Translations under genes and position numbers: made by a program
Part shown: positions 51,490-62,770 of the stretch, in pieces
Layout: each line of letters starts with the position of its first letter
How positions within the stretch are numbered: the first letter of the stretch is position 1
Assembly (NCBI GenBank): GCA_004431415.1
Contig: QPMI01000205.1
Coordinates: 113,852-177,851 of the forward strand
DNA length: 64,000 nucleotides
Direction of reading: 5' to 3'
From: Cyanophora paradoxa
Lineage: Eukaryota; Glaucocystophyceae; Cyanophorales; Cyanophoraceae
Notes under the pieces: model-generated
What the model was told of the DNA's origin: nothing
Databases searched by the model: none
What the model saw: the letters and a program-made list of their open reading frames with translations, nothing else

Positions 51490-53897
51490 ATGCCAGCACC
51501 TGCATCTGCAATGTCCCCGCACCTCTTTGGATTGACTGCATGTGTTTGCGCGTTGGCACTCTCAGGTGACCCCTCTGTCCACGCACTCGTCGACTCGCAA
51601 ATCGCATTCGAATACGTGTACGCGCAGCCCTTCTGGCACCAGCAGTCGCTCAGTTCAACATCGATAAGAGCGCCGAACCCGAGGCAGCCTTTGGCGGCTC
51701 GCGACTGCCATCTTCTTTTGCAATTGCAGCTTTCTAAAAGAGACTCCGACAACAGCGGCACCTCTGTTCACACTCGTTGGTCACCAGTACCAGGTCGACG
51801 CTGTCGCCATCTCTCCAGATGGCCAGCTCGTCGCGACAGCCGATAGCCTTTCAACAGCTTCGCTTCGCATCTGATCGGCGACTAGCGGCGCCCAGTTGCA
51901 TGCCGCAAGTCACGCCGGTGGGACCATCCAGCATCTGCAGTTCACTGCAGATGGTGCCAGCATTGTAATTGCTTCGAATAATGGCCTGTCTGTGTTTTCG
52001 GCTTCAAATGGTACTCTTGACTCCCGAATTCAGTGGAACGTTGGCTCTGTGCGCGTCGGCCTATCCTCAAACGCTCAGACAGCACTCATTGTGTCTAAGA
52101 ACGAAACTTCCAACAAGTACTATCCGCCAGGCACTATCTTCGCATATGAGGCAGGCCTGTGGGAGCTGCCTGGCACACTTCTCCAGCAAATTCCGAACGG
52201 GGACAACACAGCCCAAGCATTGTTTGCAGCCGACTTCCTCGCCCTCTCTCCAGATGGCAATATGGTGTCAGGAGCTCGAGCCTCCAGCAGCTTGCAGTTG
52301 AGCATCTGGTCCATGAATGGAACACGTCTCAAGCTCCTCGACATCTCTGCAGCTGGCAACAGCATGCTGGGTATATCTCCGGATGGCTCGTATGTTGTAG
52401 TGGTTGCCTCTGCCCAGTTAATCAGACTCGGCAACCGTGCTGCAGTCCATCAGTGCAGCCGTCTCCTCGCCTTCAGCAATATCCATCTCGGCGGACAGCT
52501 CACGCATCCTAACTGGAGGCACAGATGGCCACATCTGCGTCTGGGCTGCAGCTAGTGGTGCCCTTTTGCATGAGTTCTGGAGCCATCGCAATAACTCGAT
52601 CAAGGCAATCTCGTTTGACACTTACGGATCACACATCGCATACTCAAAGATTCTAACGATGGAAACAGCAAGGATATCTGCAAGTTCTGCTTGGGTCATC
52701 CAAACTGCGCCCTCGGAATTGCACATTCAGCTCGGGAACATCAGCATGTTTCTCGCACCACAAACTTACGGATTGAAATTCAATGCAATTGGCGTGCCCA
52801 AAAGTGTGGACTATGTCTTCACTGTACAAACGACTTCCATTGGCAACGTCTACCCACAGGAAGTTCTAACACATATTCAAAAGTGGTCAAAAAGTGGTTC
52901 ACAGCTGTTGCGCTTCATGATCACCGAGGAGGATTACATTGATCAGTCAAGATTTGCTGTGTCCCCCGATGGTGCTCTCGTTGCCACTGGGAACAGTCGT
53001 GGAATCGTTCGCCTGTGGTCAGGTGTGGATGGAGCCCTAGTGAGAGTCCTTGCTGGTCCTCCTTTCGTCCAGTCTCCCTCGGACTCCTCCATGTATGGAA
53101 CGACCTCAACTCTCCTATCCATCACTTTCACACCTGATTCGGCATTTCTTGTGACTGGCTGGTTGAGGTTGAATCTTGTGCAAGTGTGGGAAGTGGCGAG
53201 CGGCGTGCTTGTCCGCAACCTCACTGCATCTGGAATCGATCCAACGAATGACACCTTCTATGCAACCGCACTTACAGTTTCATCCGATGGCCAGTACATT
53301 GTTGCAGCGGGGGGTGATCCTTTCCTTGAACCTGGCTCTTCATATTGGACTTGGCGAGGGGGCGTCCGCGTCTGGTCCTTTTCGACTGGAGCGCTGCTCT
53401 GGTCACACAGGAACATGTCTCACGGAAACACCTTCACATGCGTAGCAATCTCACCAGACAATTCTCACGTCGCTGTTGGGGAAGGAACAGATGCGAACGT
53501 GCGGCTGTTCTCTATGCCAAATGGAACCCAGCTGGATGTCATGAACCATGCCCAGCCTGTGCTCGCATCATCAGCAGGCTTCAGTCTTAGCATTTTCGGA
53601 GTCTCCTTTTCTTCTGGCGGCAAGGTACTCATCTCGAATGACCAGCTGGGCTATGTTCGCTTCTGGTCTGTTGCAAATGGCACTCTGCTGCGGACTCTGG
53701 GCCTGCTGGACAGCTCTTCAGACTGCTGCGGACAGTATCCCATGCATTCTTCCAATGGAAAATACCTTTACTACTCGGTGCCCCGAAATCCAAGTGCTCC
53801 ACTATTCAAGCCTCTCATGCGCCTTGACATATCCGACCTTGATTCCTGTGCGGAATTTTCTAATTTTGCAAAAAGAAGCATCGATACAAGGTCATGA
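51490..53897 (+). pseudogene. Secreted WD40/beta-propeller protein with three reading-frame lesions
   Basis: ATGs at 51490 and 51511 begin a signal peptide. Intron 51566-51627 joins in phase to give CALALSALLAPAVAQFNIDK. WD-type repeats follow: FTLVGHQYQVDAVAISPDGQ, IQHLQFTADGASIVIASNNG, SPDGNMVSGARASSSLQLSI, ISADSSRILTGGTDGHICVW, AVSPDGALVATGNSRGIVRL, ITFTPDSAFLVTGWLRL, TVSSDGQYIVAAGGDP, AISPDNSHVAVGEGTDANVR and SFSSGGKVLISNDQLGYVRF. Three lesions lie in the first third: a one-base frame break near 51733 (AAF to LKET), an in-frame TGA at 51872-51874 exactly where the repeat should have Trp (SLRI-stop-SATSGAQL), and a frame break near 52436. From there to 53897 one frame of about 486 codons is intact. 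Codon use and GC are visibly lower than in neighbours, and the gene is nearly intronless. It could be a decaying gene, an acquired gene, or a gene hit by sequence errors. Confidence 0.7.
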
Positions 53898-54596
53898 CCC
53901 GTATGCCACGATGCGCAGCCTTCGGCCTGTCCCCAAACATTGGTGAAATACCTCGCGGTGAGTCAACGCCCTGTGTGTGTCAACACTTCCAACAGTGAAA
54001 TTAAAGTGTGAGAACATTGTTTGTGCAGGTTACAGGCAAGCAACTCGAATGTGTGTGACCGGTCCAAATCCAAGCATCCAATGTGCACCTGGCCATGCCG
54101 GATCCGGAGTGGTTTCATGATGCCAAGCCAAGCAGCAGGAAACAATTTGCAAGTCATCAAGCCCTGAAAAGTGGTTCGGGGTGCAGCAGTGCCAGTCAGG
54201 AGTCATCAGGTTTTTAGGTTGGCAACTTTTGTTTAGGAACATAAAGAGCGGCCAACCTTAATTTGCGGTTGCACTGCTTTGTTTTAATCGGATGCAGTGT
54301 ACATGTGGAGCTGCAGATCATCGCATATTGGATGCACATACAACTGGCAAGTAGAGGGGCCCGGCTGCTCGCGTGCGCAAGTAAGGGCCCTGCCAGGCTC
54401 AGCGGCTGGGAACTTCAGAAGATAGCTATAGCTATTATCCGAATCGATCATCGGATATCACACGTCTGCCGCAGTGCTTTTCTAGCCTAATAGCGATGTT
54501 TCCATTTTTATGAGGGTACTGAGATACGGCTCCCCCCCGTACACGAAAGGGACCTCAAAACTTCGCGGCAGCCGGTGGATCGCTAGCGGTCTCACG
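53898..54596. other. Intergenic, contains repeat copy B just before BBS1
   Basis: AT-richer DNA after the WD40 gene. GATAGCTATAGCTATTATCC lies at 54421-54440 and repeat copy B at 54514-54561, only 35 bp before the BBS1 ATG. No gene is seen. Confidence 0.5.
54514..54561 (+). repeat. Dispersed repeat, copy B
   Basis: Begins GGGTACTGAGATACGGCTCC, continues CCCCCGTACACGAAAGGGAC and ends CTCAAAAC. It is the partner of copy A at 50978-51031. Its position just upstream of BBS1 would also suit a promoter or 5' untranslated element. Confidence 0.85.
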
Positions 54597-57044
54597 ATGG
54601 AAGCGGACGTCGGGCCGCCTCCAACGGGTGCCGGCACAGGCGCGGCAGATGCGGAAAAGGAGAGCGCCAAGGTCAGCGGCCCCGTGTTCCGTCCCGGCCG
54701 AGCGCATTGCGCTTGGCGCCTGTCTAGCGAGTGTTCCGGCTCCACGCCAGCCCGTGGCTAAGCCGCGGCGCAGGACATCTGGCTGAACGCATGGCACGAC
54801 CCCGTGGCCGGAGTGAAGACCTTCACGCAGTGCATAAGAACCGCGGATCTGAACGGGGATGGCGACTGGAAGCTCCTCGTCGCCGACTTCGACCGGAAGC
54901 TAAAAGTCTACAAGGGTGCGCCGCGCCGTGGGCTAGGTGTTGCTGCATCGGGCGCGCGGGGCTCACCGGGCTACAGGGACGGGCCTGATATCGGAGCACG
55001 CGCTGCTGGACACGCCGTGCGCGATAGCGACGTTCTACAGCGACCAGAACGTGCCGCGGGTGCCGTCGGTGGCGGTGGCGGCCGGGCCGCACATCTTCAT
55101 CTACCGGAACCTGAGGCCGTACTACAAGTTCACGCTGCCCTCGCTCGACATCGACAAGCAGGCGCGCGGGGCGGGGCGGGGGCGGGGGCGGGGCGCGGGG
55201 CGAGCGGGGGCGGGGCGCAGGAGGCGGACATCTGGGGGGAGCTGCGGGAGGGCCGCATCGACGCGGCGAAGGCGCAGGAGCTGCTGGCGGGCATCCGGGA
55301 CGGCGGGGCGCGCCTCTGCTCGCAGTCGCTGGACCTGCTCTCGCTGGAGGAGCCCGGGGCGCGGCAGGCGTACGCGGAGGCGCACAAGGGGGAGGCGCTG
55401 GCGCAGCAGACGTGCATCACGTGCATGGAGGCGGTGAAGAAGAACATGGAGGAGGAGGAGGCGGTCTCATCGCTGGTGATCGGGACGGAGAACGCGGAGG
55501 TTCTGCTGCTGGACCCCTCGGGGGCCTCCATCGTGGCCAAGGTCAAGCTCCCCGCCGTCCCCGTCTTCCTCGCCGTCACCGGCCTCTTCGACGTCGAGTA
55601 CCGCATCGTCGCCGCCTGCCGCGACGGCAACCTCTACACCATCAAGGCCCGCCTGCCCCGCCCCCGCCCGCCCCGCCCCGCCGGTCCGCTGACCGGCGCG
55701 CAGAACGGCGAGGTGACGGGGACCGTCATCGAGCTGGAGAGCCAGCCGTGCGGTGCGCCGCCCCGGGCCGGCCCGGGCCCCTGCCGCCGGCTGACGCCCG
55801 CCGCAGGGCTCGTGCGGACGTACAAGTCGATCGTGGTGGGGTGCATGGGGGGCGTCATGCACTCGTACCACATCAAGGGGAAGAAGAACTTCAGCGTGTA
55901 CCTCCCCTCGTCCATCACCAACATGGAGCTCCTCTCCATCTCGTCGCAGCGGAACGTGAAGGCGGTGCTGGTGGCGCTGGCGAGCGGGGAGGTGCGGCTG
56001 TACAACGAGAAGCACCTTGTGTCGGTGCTGCAGACGCACGACGCGGTGATGGGGATGCGGTTCGGGCGGTACGGGCGGGAGGAGGCCTCCCTCGTCCTCT
56101 CCTTCAAGTCCGGCGCCATCTCCATCAAGGCCCCGCCCCCCGCCCCGCCCCGCTGACCTCCCCTCCCACGCTGAGGCGCCGGCCTGCAGATGCTGCCGCG
56201 GCTGGCGAACCTGGACGTCGGGACGGTGCACGCGGGGCCGCCCCCGGAGCAGGACATCCCCCTCAACATCCCCCGCAAGACCAAGCTCTACGTCGAGCAG
56301 ACCCAGCGCGAGCGCGAGCAGGTCGTCGGTGCGAACCATCCTCCTCCCGCGCCCTACGGGGCCCGCGGCGCTGAGTGCGGGCGGGGGCAGAGATGCACCG
56401 CATCTTCCAGCGAGACCTCTGCAAGCTCCGCCTCGCCACCGCGCGGGCCTACGTCAAGGCCGGCCCCCCTCGCTCGCCCGCTCGCCGGCCTGCGGGGGCG
56501 GGGTCGCTGACGGGGGCCGGGGCGGGGCAGGTGCTGACGGACGGGCAGGGCCCGCTCTCGTACACGGCCGGCTCGAGCGTGCGCCTGAACGCGGAGGTGC
56601 AGGGCCTGGGCCCCCTCTTCAAGGTCAAGGCCGCCATCACGAACACGGGCGCCAAGCCCATCACCAACGTCCCCGTCCTCCTCGCCTTCGACTCCGCCCT
56701 CTACTCCATCCGCGGCTCCCCCTTCCTCACCGTCCGCCCCCGCCCCGCCCCGCCCCGCCCCCCTCCCAGCGCCCCCGCCGAGCGGGCGGGCGGGCGGGGC
56801 GGCAGATCCCGCTGCTGGTGCCGGGGCTGCAGTACCGGTTGGAGGTGGAGGTGGAGGCGCTGGACCCGCAGGGCGCCGCCGGCGCCGTCACCCTCTTCGT
56901 CTGCCCCTCCGCCCCCGCCTCCGTCGTCCCCGTCATCTGCGCCGTCCTCCAGGCCCGCCCCCCCACCCCCCAGGCCGCCCCCCGCCCGCCCCGCTCACGG
57001 CGTACCCCGCGCAGATGCCCGTCGCGGAGGTCCTCCTCGAGTAG
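54597..57044 (+). CDS. BBS1: Bardet-Biedl syndrome 1 protein, BBSome subunit
   Basis: BBS1 is the BBSome beta-propeller subunit that binds ARL6/BBS3 and carries membrane cargo in cilia. ATG at 54597 (MEADVGPPPTGAGTGAADAE). The first intron joins to DIWLNAWHDPVAGVKTFTQC, then ADLNGDGDWKLLVADFDRKL. Other family blocks are VPSVAVAAGPHIFIYRNLRP, YYKFTLPSLDID, DIWGELREGRIDAAKAQELL, CITCMEAVKKNMEEEEAVSS, LVIGTENAEVLLLDPSGASI and FDVEYRIVAACRDGNLYTIK. Then come YKSIVVGCMGGVMHSYHIKG, ALASGEVRLYNEKHLVSVLQ, MGMRFGRYGREEASLVLSFK and IPLNIPRKTKLYVEQTQRER. The C-terminal GAE-like domain has LNAEVQGLGPLFKVKAAITN and PLLVPGLQYRLEVEVEALD. A last mini-exon reads MPVAEVLLE with TAG at 57042-57044. Length and order match the family throughout. 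Confidence 0.95.
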
Positions 57045-57403
57045 CCCGCACCCCCACCCCGCCCCGCCAGGCCCCCCCCACCCCCACCCCTGACCCCCGC
57101 CCGTACCCCGCCCTCATCATTTCCCCCTCCGCCCCCTCCCGACTCGGCGAGCTCCGCCCCCTCCCGACTCGGCGAGCCCGCCCCTTCCTTTCTGTCGTCC
57201 CTCCCCTCGTCCCGTTCCCGCCAATGCAGGAGCGCACTCCGCGAAGATGCGCCATGCGAGGCGGCGCCGTGCTTGGGAAGAGGGGGCGGGCGGAAGGGCG
57301 GAGCGTTGGCGATGCAAGTACAGAGGGACAGCGGGAGGCGGGCGGGGGGGGCTAGGGTGGGGGGGGAGAAAGGAGCTGGGAGCGGAGGGAGGGGCTTGGG
57401 GCG
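57045..57403. other. Convergent 3' intergenic region
   Basis: The 3' ends of BBS1 and the NmrA-like gene meet here. CTCCCGACTCGGCGAG is directly repeated near 57135 and 57161 (26-bp period). 57345-57362 is G-rich. No gene is seen. Confidence 0.5.
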
Positions 57404-59057
57404 TCAGACGCGGAGGGGCAGCTTCTCTGCGGGGCGGCGTGAGGGGCGGGGGCGGGGGCGGGCGGGTGCGGGGGGGTGCGGGGCGGACCCTTGGGGGGCC
57501 CGTCGAAGAGGGACTTGCGGAGCCACTTCTCCCAGGTCATGAGCTGGGGGTAGAGCTTGCGGCACTCGGCGATCTCGCGCTGCAGCGGGTGCTCCTGGAA
57601 GAAGCGGAACATGTCGGCGCGCTCCGAGCCCCCCGGGATGTTCGCCTTCTTCAGCGCGCTGTACGGCACCGCCTCGTACCGCGTCGCCTTCCCCGTCACT
57701 GCGCCCCGCGCCCCGCCTCAGCCCGCGCGCGACGCCGGCCGCCGGGGCGGGGCGGGGCGGGCCCTTCATGAAGATGCGGACGATGTGGGGCCCGGTGAGG
57801 TAGTCGCCCGCGACGCCGAGCACCCGCCCGAGGTAGGCGGGGGCCTGGGCCGGCTCGAAGAGGGGCGCCACGATGCCCCCGAGGTCCTCCGCCGAGAACA
57901 TGTAGAACGGCTTGTTGCTCATCTGCCCCCGCCCGGCTCGCACCCGGCGGCCCCGCTCGGGGGGGGCGGGGTTGGGGCGGGACGGCGGGCGCACGGGGAG
58001 GGAGATGACGAGGACGCCGTCGGGGGTGACCTTCCAGTAGGTCGGGTCCAGGAAGTTCTCGTAGTAGAAGGACGGCCGCACCACCGTGTACCCCACCCCG
58101 GCTGCCCGCCGGCGCCGCGTCACCCCGGGCGGGGCGGGGGCGGGGCGGGGCGGGGCGGGGGCGCGGACAGGCGAGGAGGTGCTTCTCGATGGCGGCCTTG
58201 GAGTCGAAGTGGCGGGCGCCGGCGATGCGCCCCTCCGAGACCTCGAGCACATTCTCGAGGGAGGAGAGGATGAAGTGCTGCACCCCGGCGCGCGCCGCGG
58301 CGTCCACGGCGTTGCAGCCCTGCTGCACCTCCAGGTCGTAGTCCATCCCCTCGCCGTAGTTGGTCATGCAGAAGACGCCGTGGCAGCCGGCCATCGCCCG
58401 CCCCAGGCTCTCCACGTCCGTCAGGTCTCCCTGCACCACCTCCGCCCCCTGCTCCCGCAGCCGCATCCCCCGCTTCGACTCCGGGTATCGCGTCAGCGCC
58501 CGCACCTGCCCCGCCCCGTCCCCGCCCCTCAGCCGCCGGCGCGCGCCGCGCGGTGCGGCGGGGCACGGACCCGGAACACGCCGCGGGCGAGCAGATGCCG
58601 CATCACGGAACCGCCCTGGCGGCCAGTCGCGCCGATGACGAGCACGAGGCGGGCGGCCTGATTCTGCTGGTTCGCCAGCGTCATCTCGTCGACCTTGTTC
58701 ATGAGCGCCGAGACCTTGTTCTGCAGCTCCGACGCTGCGCGGCAGGGCTCGAAAAGAGGCGACAAAACGGGAAAAAGGAAGGCAGCGCCGCGGCGCACCC
58801 TTCTGCGCCGCGCCGGGGTCGCCGCCGCCGAGCGCCAGGCTGCGGTCGCCTGGCTGCCGCTGCTGTATGTCCCGCTGCGGCGGAGGCTGGCCTTCCCTGT
58901 TGTTGTTACAGCAGAAGAGGAGCTTGCTGCAGAGCACATCAAAGAAGGACTTTTTCTCTTCTTCATGCCGCTGCTGCTCCTTCACCAGCGCCGCGAGCTG
59001 CTCGGGTCCCGCGGTCGGCACTGTCTTTCCAGGACTGACGTGCCTTGCGGGGTCCAT
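57404..59057 (-). CDS. NmrA-like NAD(P)-binding Rossmann protein
   Basis: ATG at 59057 gives MDPARHVSPGKTVPTAGPEQ, a charged helix LAALVKEQQRHEEEKKSFFD and LCSKLLFCCNNN, where paired Cys could be lipidated. A second helix (SELQNKVSALMNKVDEMTLA) precedes the Rossmann fold. The dinucleotide motif is LVLVIGATGRQGGSVMRHLL. Then VRALTRYPESKRGMRLREQG, AEVVQGDLTDVESLGRAMAG, CHGVFCMTNYGEGMDYDLEV, GVQHFILSSLENVLEVS, FDSKAAIEKHL, GVGYTVVRPSFYYENFLDPT and KPFYMFSAEDLGGIVAPLFE. A last intron (about 57427-57500) joins LFDGPPK to EKLPLRV and TGA 57406-57404. Such proteins are redox sensors or atypical dehydrogenases (NmrA/HSCARG family); catalytic Tyr-Lys of short-chain dehydrogenases is not evident. The substrate is unknown. 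Confidence 0.85.
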
Positions 59058-59481
59058 TTCGGCGCGCACCAGCGCCACTCAGATCCGGCACGGCGCGTCG
59101 AGTTCGTGGGGGGTCGCAGGCGTCGCGGGAGAGCTGAGAGAATCGCTGGTAAATCGACGCTTCGGAGTCGAAATCCACCGCCGGAAGGCTGCGCGGCGCA
59201 CAGCCGAACTGGCGGCCGCCGCCTTCCGCCTAACTGCCAGCCGCCGCCGCGGCTGCTCGACCGTTACGACTGACTGAATCGGCGAAAGCGGCGGGCTGCT
59301 CCAGCGATAGCGGCTGGACGCTGCGAACTGGACGGGTAGAGCGTCGTTTACCGGAGACGGGTAGGCCGATGGAACCCGAAGCACTGTTCTCCGCCCCCTG
59401 GTCCCCAGGACTTCGAATAGGGTTGCCGTATGCAGCTCCAGCTGCTACGACGCGGGCGACGATCCAACTCGACACGCACCG
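59058..59481. promoter_or_regulatory. Divergent region between NmrA-like and primase genes
   Basis: Start codons at 59057 (minus) and 59482 (plus) face outward over 424 bp. An upstream ATG at 59430 might belong to a longer primase leader. No clear core promoter is seen. Confidence 0.35.
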
Positions 59482-62400
59482 ATGGCGGGCGGGCTCTCGC
59501 CGGACAGGCCACGGGAAGAGCCTGCCGCGCTCATTCCGCCTGGAGAAGGGCGATCAGCGCATGCGCTTCACTTTCTGTTCATCTGGAGGCCCGCCGCTCG
59601 CCCTCGCACAGACAGACTTCGTGCAGGACGCGCGAGGTGCCCCGCCTGGCGCGCCGATGCATCGGCAAGTCGTGACGGGGCGCTTTTAGATGCGCACGCG
59701 CGGGATCTCTTTGACCGCGTGCGGGAAAAGGTGGACATCGCGCGCCTTGTCAGCTCCGAAGGGGTTGCGCTCCGCCGGGCGGTGCGTCCCGCGCCGGCGC
59801 CGGCCGGCCTTTGCGGCCGCGGGTGCGAGTGGGGCGCAGGGAAGGAGCTTCATCGGGCTGTGCCCTTTCCACGAGGACAGCCGGCCGAGCCTGAGCGTGA
59901 CCCCCGAGAAGCAGATCTTCAAGTGCTTCGCGTGCGGCGCCGGTGGCGACGTCATCTCCTTCCTGTCCAAGGTCCGCGCGGCCCCTAGCGGGTCTGAGCG
60001 GGGCCCGGAAGCGAGCTCCTGCAGCGGCGCGGCCTGTCCAAGATGGAGGCGGCGCTGGCGCTGGACGAGCTGGGGCGGGGTGGGGCCCTCGCCGCGCCCC
60101 TCGACGCCGCCGCTGCCGCCGCCTGGGCCTCGGGGGCGGCCGTTCCGAGCCGGCGGGGGAGGCGGGAGGGCCCGGCGGCGCCGGCGACGGAGGCGGAGCG
60201 GGAGGCGGTGCAGCGGCTGCTCTGCGACGCGCAGTCCTTCTTCCGCCGCCACTTCCTCGAGGCCCCCGAGGCCGGTCCGCCGGCCTGGCCCCGCCCCGCC
60301 GCCCCCTCCGCTGCGCGCCGCGGGCTCTGACGCGGCGGCAGAGGCGGCGCGGGCGTACGTGCGCGGCCGCGGCATCGGCGAGGTGGCGGCCGCCGAGTTC
60401 GGCGTGGGGTACGCCCCCGACAGCTACTCCGTGCGCCCCCCCGCCCCCCGCCCCCCCGGCCGGCCGTCGCGCGCGGGGGCGAGGGGCGCGGGGCGGGGCA
60501 GGCGACGCTGGATCACCTGACGCGGGAGTGCGGGCACGCCCCGGAGGCCGTCGCCGCCGCGGGGCTCGCCGCCGAGGCCAGCCGCCCCGGCCCCCCGGGC
60601 GCCTCCCGCTTCTACGACCGCTTCCGGGGCCGCCTGACGGTGCCGATCCACGGGGCCGGGGGCGTGCTGGTGGCCTTCGGGGGCCGGCTGCTGCGGGAGG
60701 ACGGGACGCGGCGGGGCCCCAAGTACCTCAACTCCCCCGCCACGGGCCTCTTCGACAAGTCCCGCACCCTCTTCTCCCTCCACCGCGCCGCCGGGCCCGC
60801 CCGCGCCCGCCGCCGCGCCCTCCTCGTCGAGGGCTACATGGACGCCCTCTTCCTCCACCAGGCCCGCCCCGCCCCGCCCCTCTCCGCCCAGCCCGCACCG
60901 GGGCTGACGCGGCGCGCGCGGGCAGGCCGGCCTGCCGAACACGGTGGCGAGCATGGGCACCGCCGTCACCCTCGAGCAGCTCGCCGCCGTCCGCCCGCCC
61001 CGCCCGCCCCCTCCCGCCCGGCGCTGACGGTGGGGCGCAGCTTGCGGAGGCGGCGGGGGCGGCGGGGGAGGAGCTGGAGGTGCTGCTCTGCCTCGACGCC
61101 GACGCCGCGGGGCCGCCGCGGCGCGCCGCCTGTGCGCCGCCTTCCTCGAGGCCCGCCTGCGGCCCGAGGCCGCCCCGCCCGCCCTCGCCGCCCTCCGCCT
61201 CCGCGTGCCCGAGCTCCCCGCCGGCTTCAAGGACCCCGCGGAGGCCGTGGGGAGCGCCGCGGGCGCGCCGCCCTCCTCGCCGCCCTCGAGGCCGCCGAAG
61301 AGTGGGCCCCCTGGCTCTGGGCCCGCACCCTCGAGGAGCAGGCGGGGGCGCTGCGCGGGGCCGGCCCCGACCCCGCCCTCGCCGCCGCCCTGCAGGAGGT
61401 CCTCGCGCTGGAGGCGGCGCGCATCATCCTCGCCGCCGTCGGCCGCGGGGCGGGGCGGGTGGAGAACGCCCGCCGCCTCGCCCTCCTCGAGCGCTTCGCC
61501 GCCGACACCGCCGCGACGGCCGCCCCGCTCCTCCCGCACCCGCCCCGGCCCCCGTCATCGCAGCCGCCGCCGCCGCCGCCATCCGCGCCCTCCTCGCCGG
61601 CGACGGGCCGCCCCCGCGCCGGCCCCTCCTCCCCGTCACCCCGCGCCCCGCCCCCGCCCCCGCCCCGCTTCGCTTCCCGCCCCTCCGCCAGCCCCGCGGA
61701 CCGGCCTCTCGTTACCCTCCCCGCCCATGCCGCCAGCCCCTCATCCCTCGTCCTCCCTGCGGCCTGCCGCCGTCCTCCTCTCGGACCCCGTCTCCCCCTC
61801 GCTCGCCCCGCCTTCCTTCAGGCCCGCCGCCCTTGAGAGGGGCGACCCCGAGCAGGCCGCCCCCCCCAACTCCTCTGCGGGACCCTCGGCCAGCCCCGGC
61901 CCCACGCTCACCCCCGCCCCCGCGCTTTCCCCAACCCCCGAGCCGCCGAAAGGAGCACTGGGGGCCCCCGCTGCTCCTCCGCCGCCGCCGCCCCTCACCT
62001 CGTGCGTCGCTCCGTCCGCGGGCCGCGCGGCGGGGCACCGACGGGGCGGGGCCAGGGCGGCATTCTACCTGCGGGGGACGGGGCCGGCGGGCGAGGGCGA
62101 GGGCGGGGCCTGCAGCAGCCTCGACGAGTTCCTCGCCGCCCACCCGCCCGCCGCCTCCGCCCGCCTCGCCGTCCGCCCCCGCCCCGCGCCCCCGCCCCGC
62201 CCCGCCGGCCCGACCCCGGCCCCGGCAGGTCTGGCTCCCCGGGCGGACAGGGCGGAGGCGGCGCGGCGGCAGCGGTACGGGAGGCGCGGGGGCGGTTCGG
62301 GCGGATGGCGGACGCGGAGGACGCGGCGCCGGGGCCCTCGCCCGAGGCCATGCGCGCCCTCGCCGCCGAGCTCGGCCTCACCGGCGGCCGCTGGACCGCC

Positions 62401-62770
62401 TTCCTCCTCCCGACGAGGCCCGCCCCGCCCGCCCCGCCCCGCCCCGCCCGCCCCGCCCCGCCGCCCGCGGCCGTGACGGGGGCGGCAGGCGGAGGAGGCG
62501 TGGCGGGAGGTGGCGCGGCGGGTGGCCCGCGGCGAGCTGCCGCGCGGGGCGCTCCTGGAGCGGCGCGTGCAGCGCTGGGGCGGGGCGGAGCGGGTCGAGT
62601 TCCGCCTGGAGGTGCCGGCGGAGGAGGCGGAGGCGCAGCGCGCGCTGGCGGCGCTGCAGGCGGTGCCGGGCCTCGCCGGCCGCCTCGCCTTCCGCCCCGA
62701 CCTCTACCACGCCTGCCGCCTCCGCGCCGACAACGTCTGGGGCCTCCCCGCCACCACCCTCCGCGGCTGA
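59482..62770 (+). CDS. DnaG-type primase, probably organellar
   Basis: Bacterial-type primases lay RNA primers for DNA replication. In-frame ATG at 59482 gives a basic, Ala/Arg-rich leader of about 70 residues, then [20 protein letters not shown]. After an intron the CHC2 zinc ribbon reads [20 protein letters not shown] with [20 protein letters not shown]. Next are [44 protein letters not shown] and VGYAPDSYS. The catalytic core shows [48 protein letters not shown], the TOPRIM motif [34 protein letters not shown] and [12 protein letters not shown], all in DnaG order. Several introns follow. The C-terminal part ([40 protein letters not shown]) is lineage-specific. Stop TGA is at 62768-62770. 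Plastid targeting is inferred; some algal plastid genomes encode a DnaB helicase that would be its partner. Confidence 0.88.
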
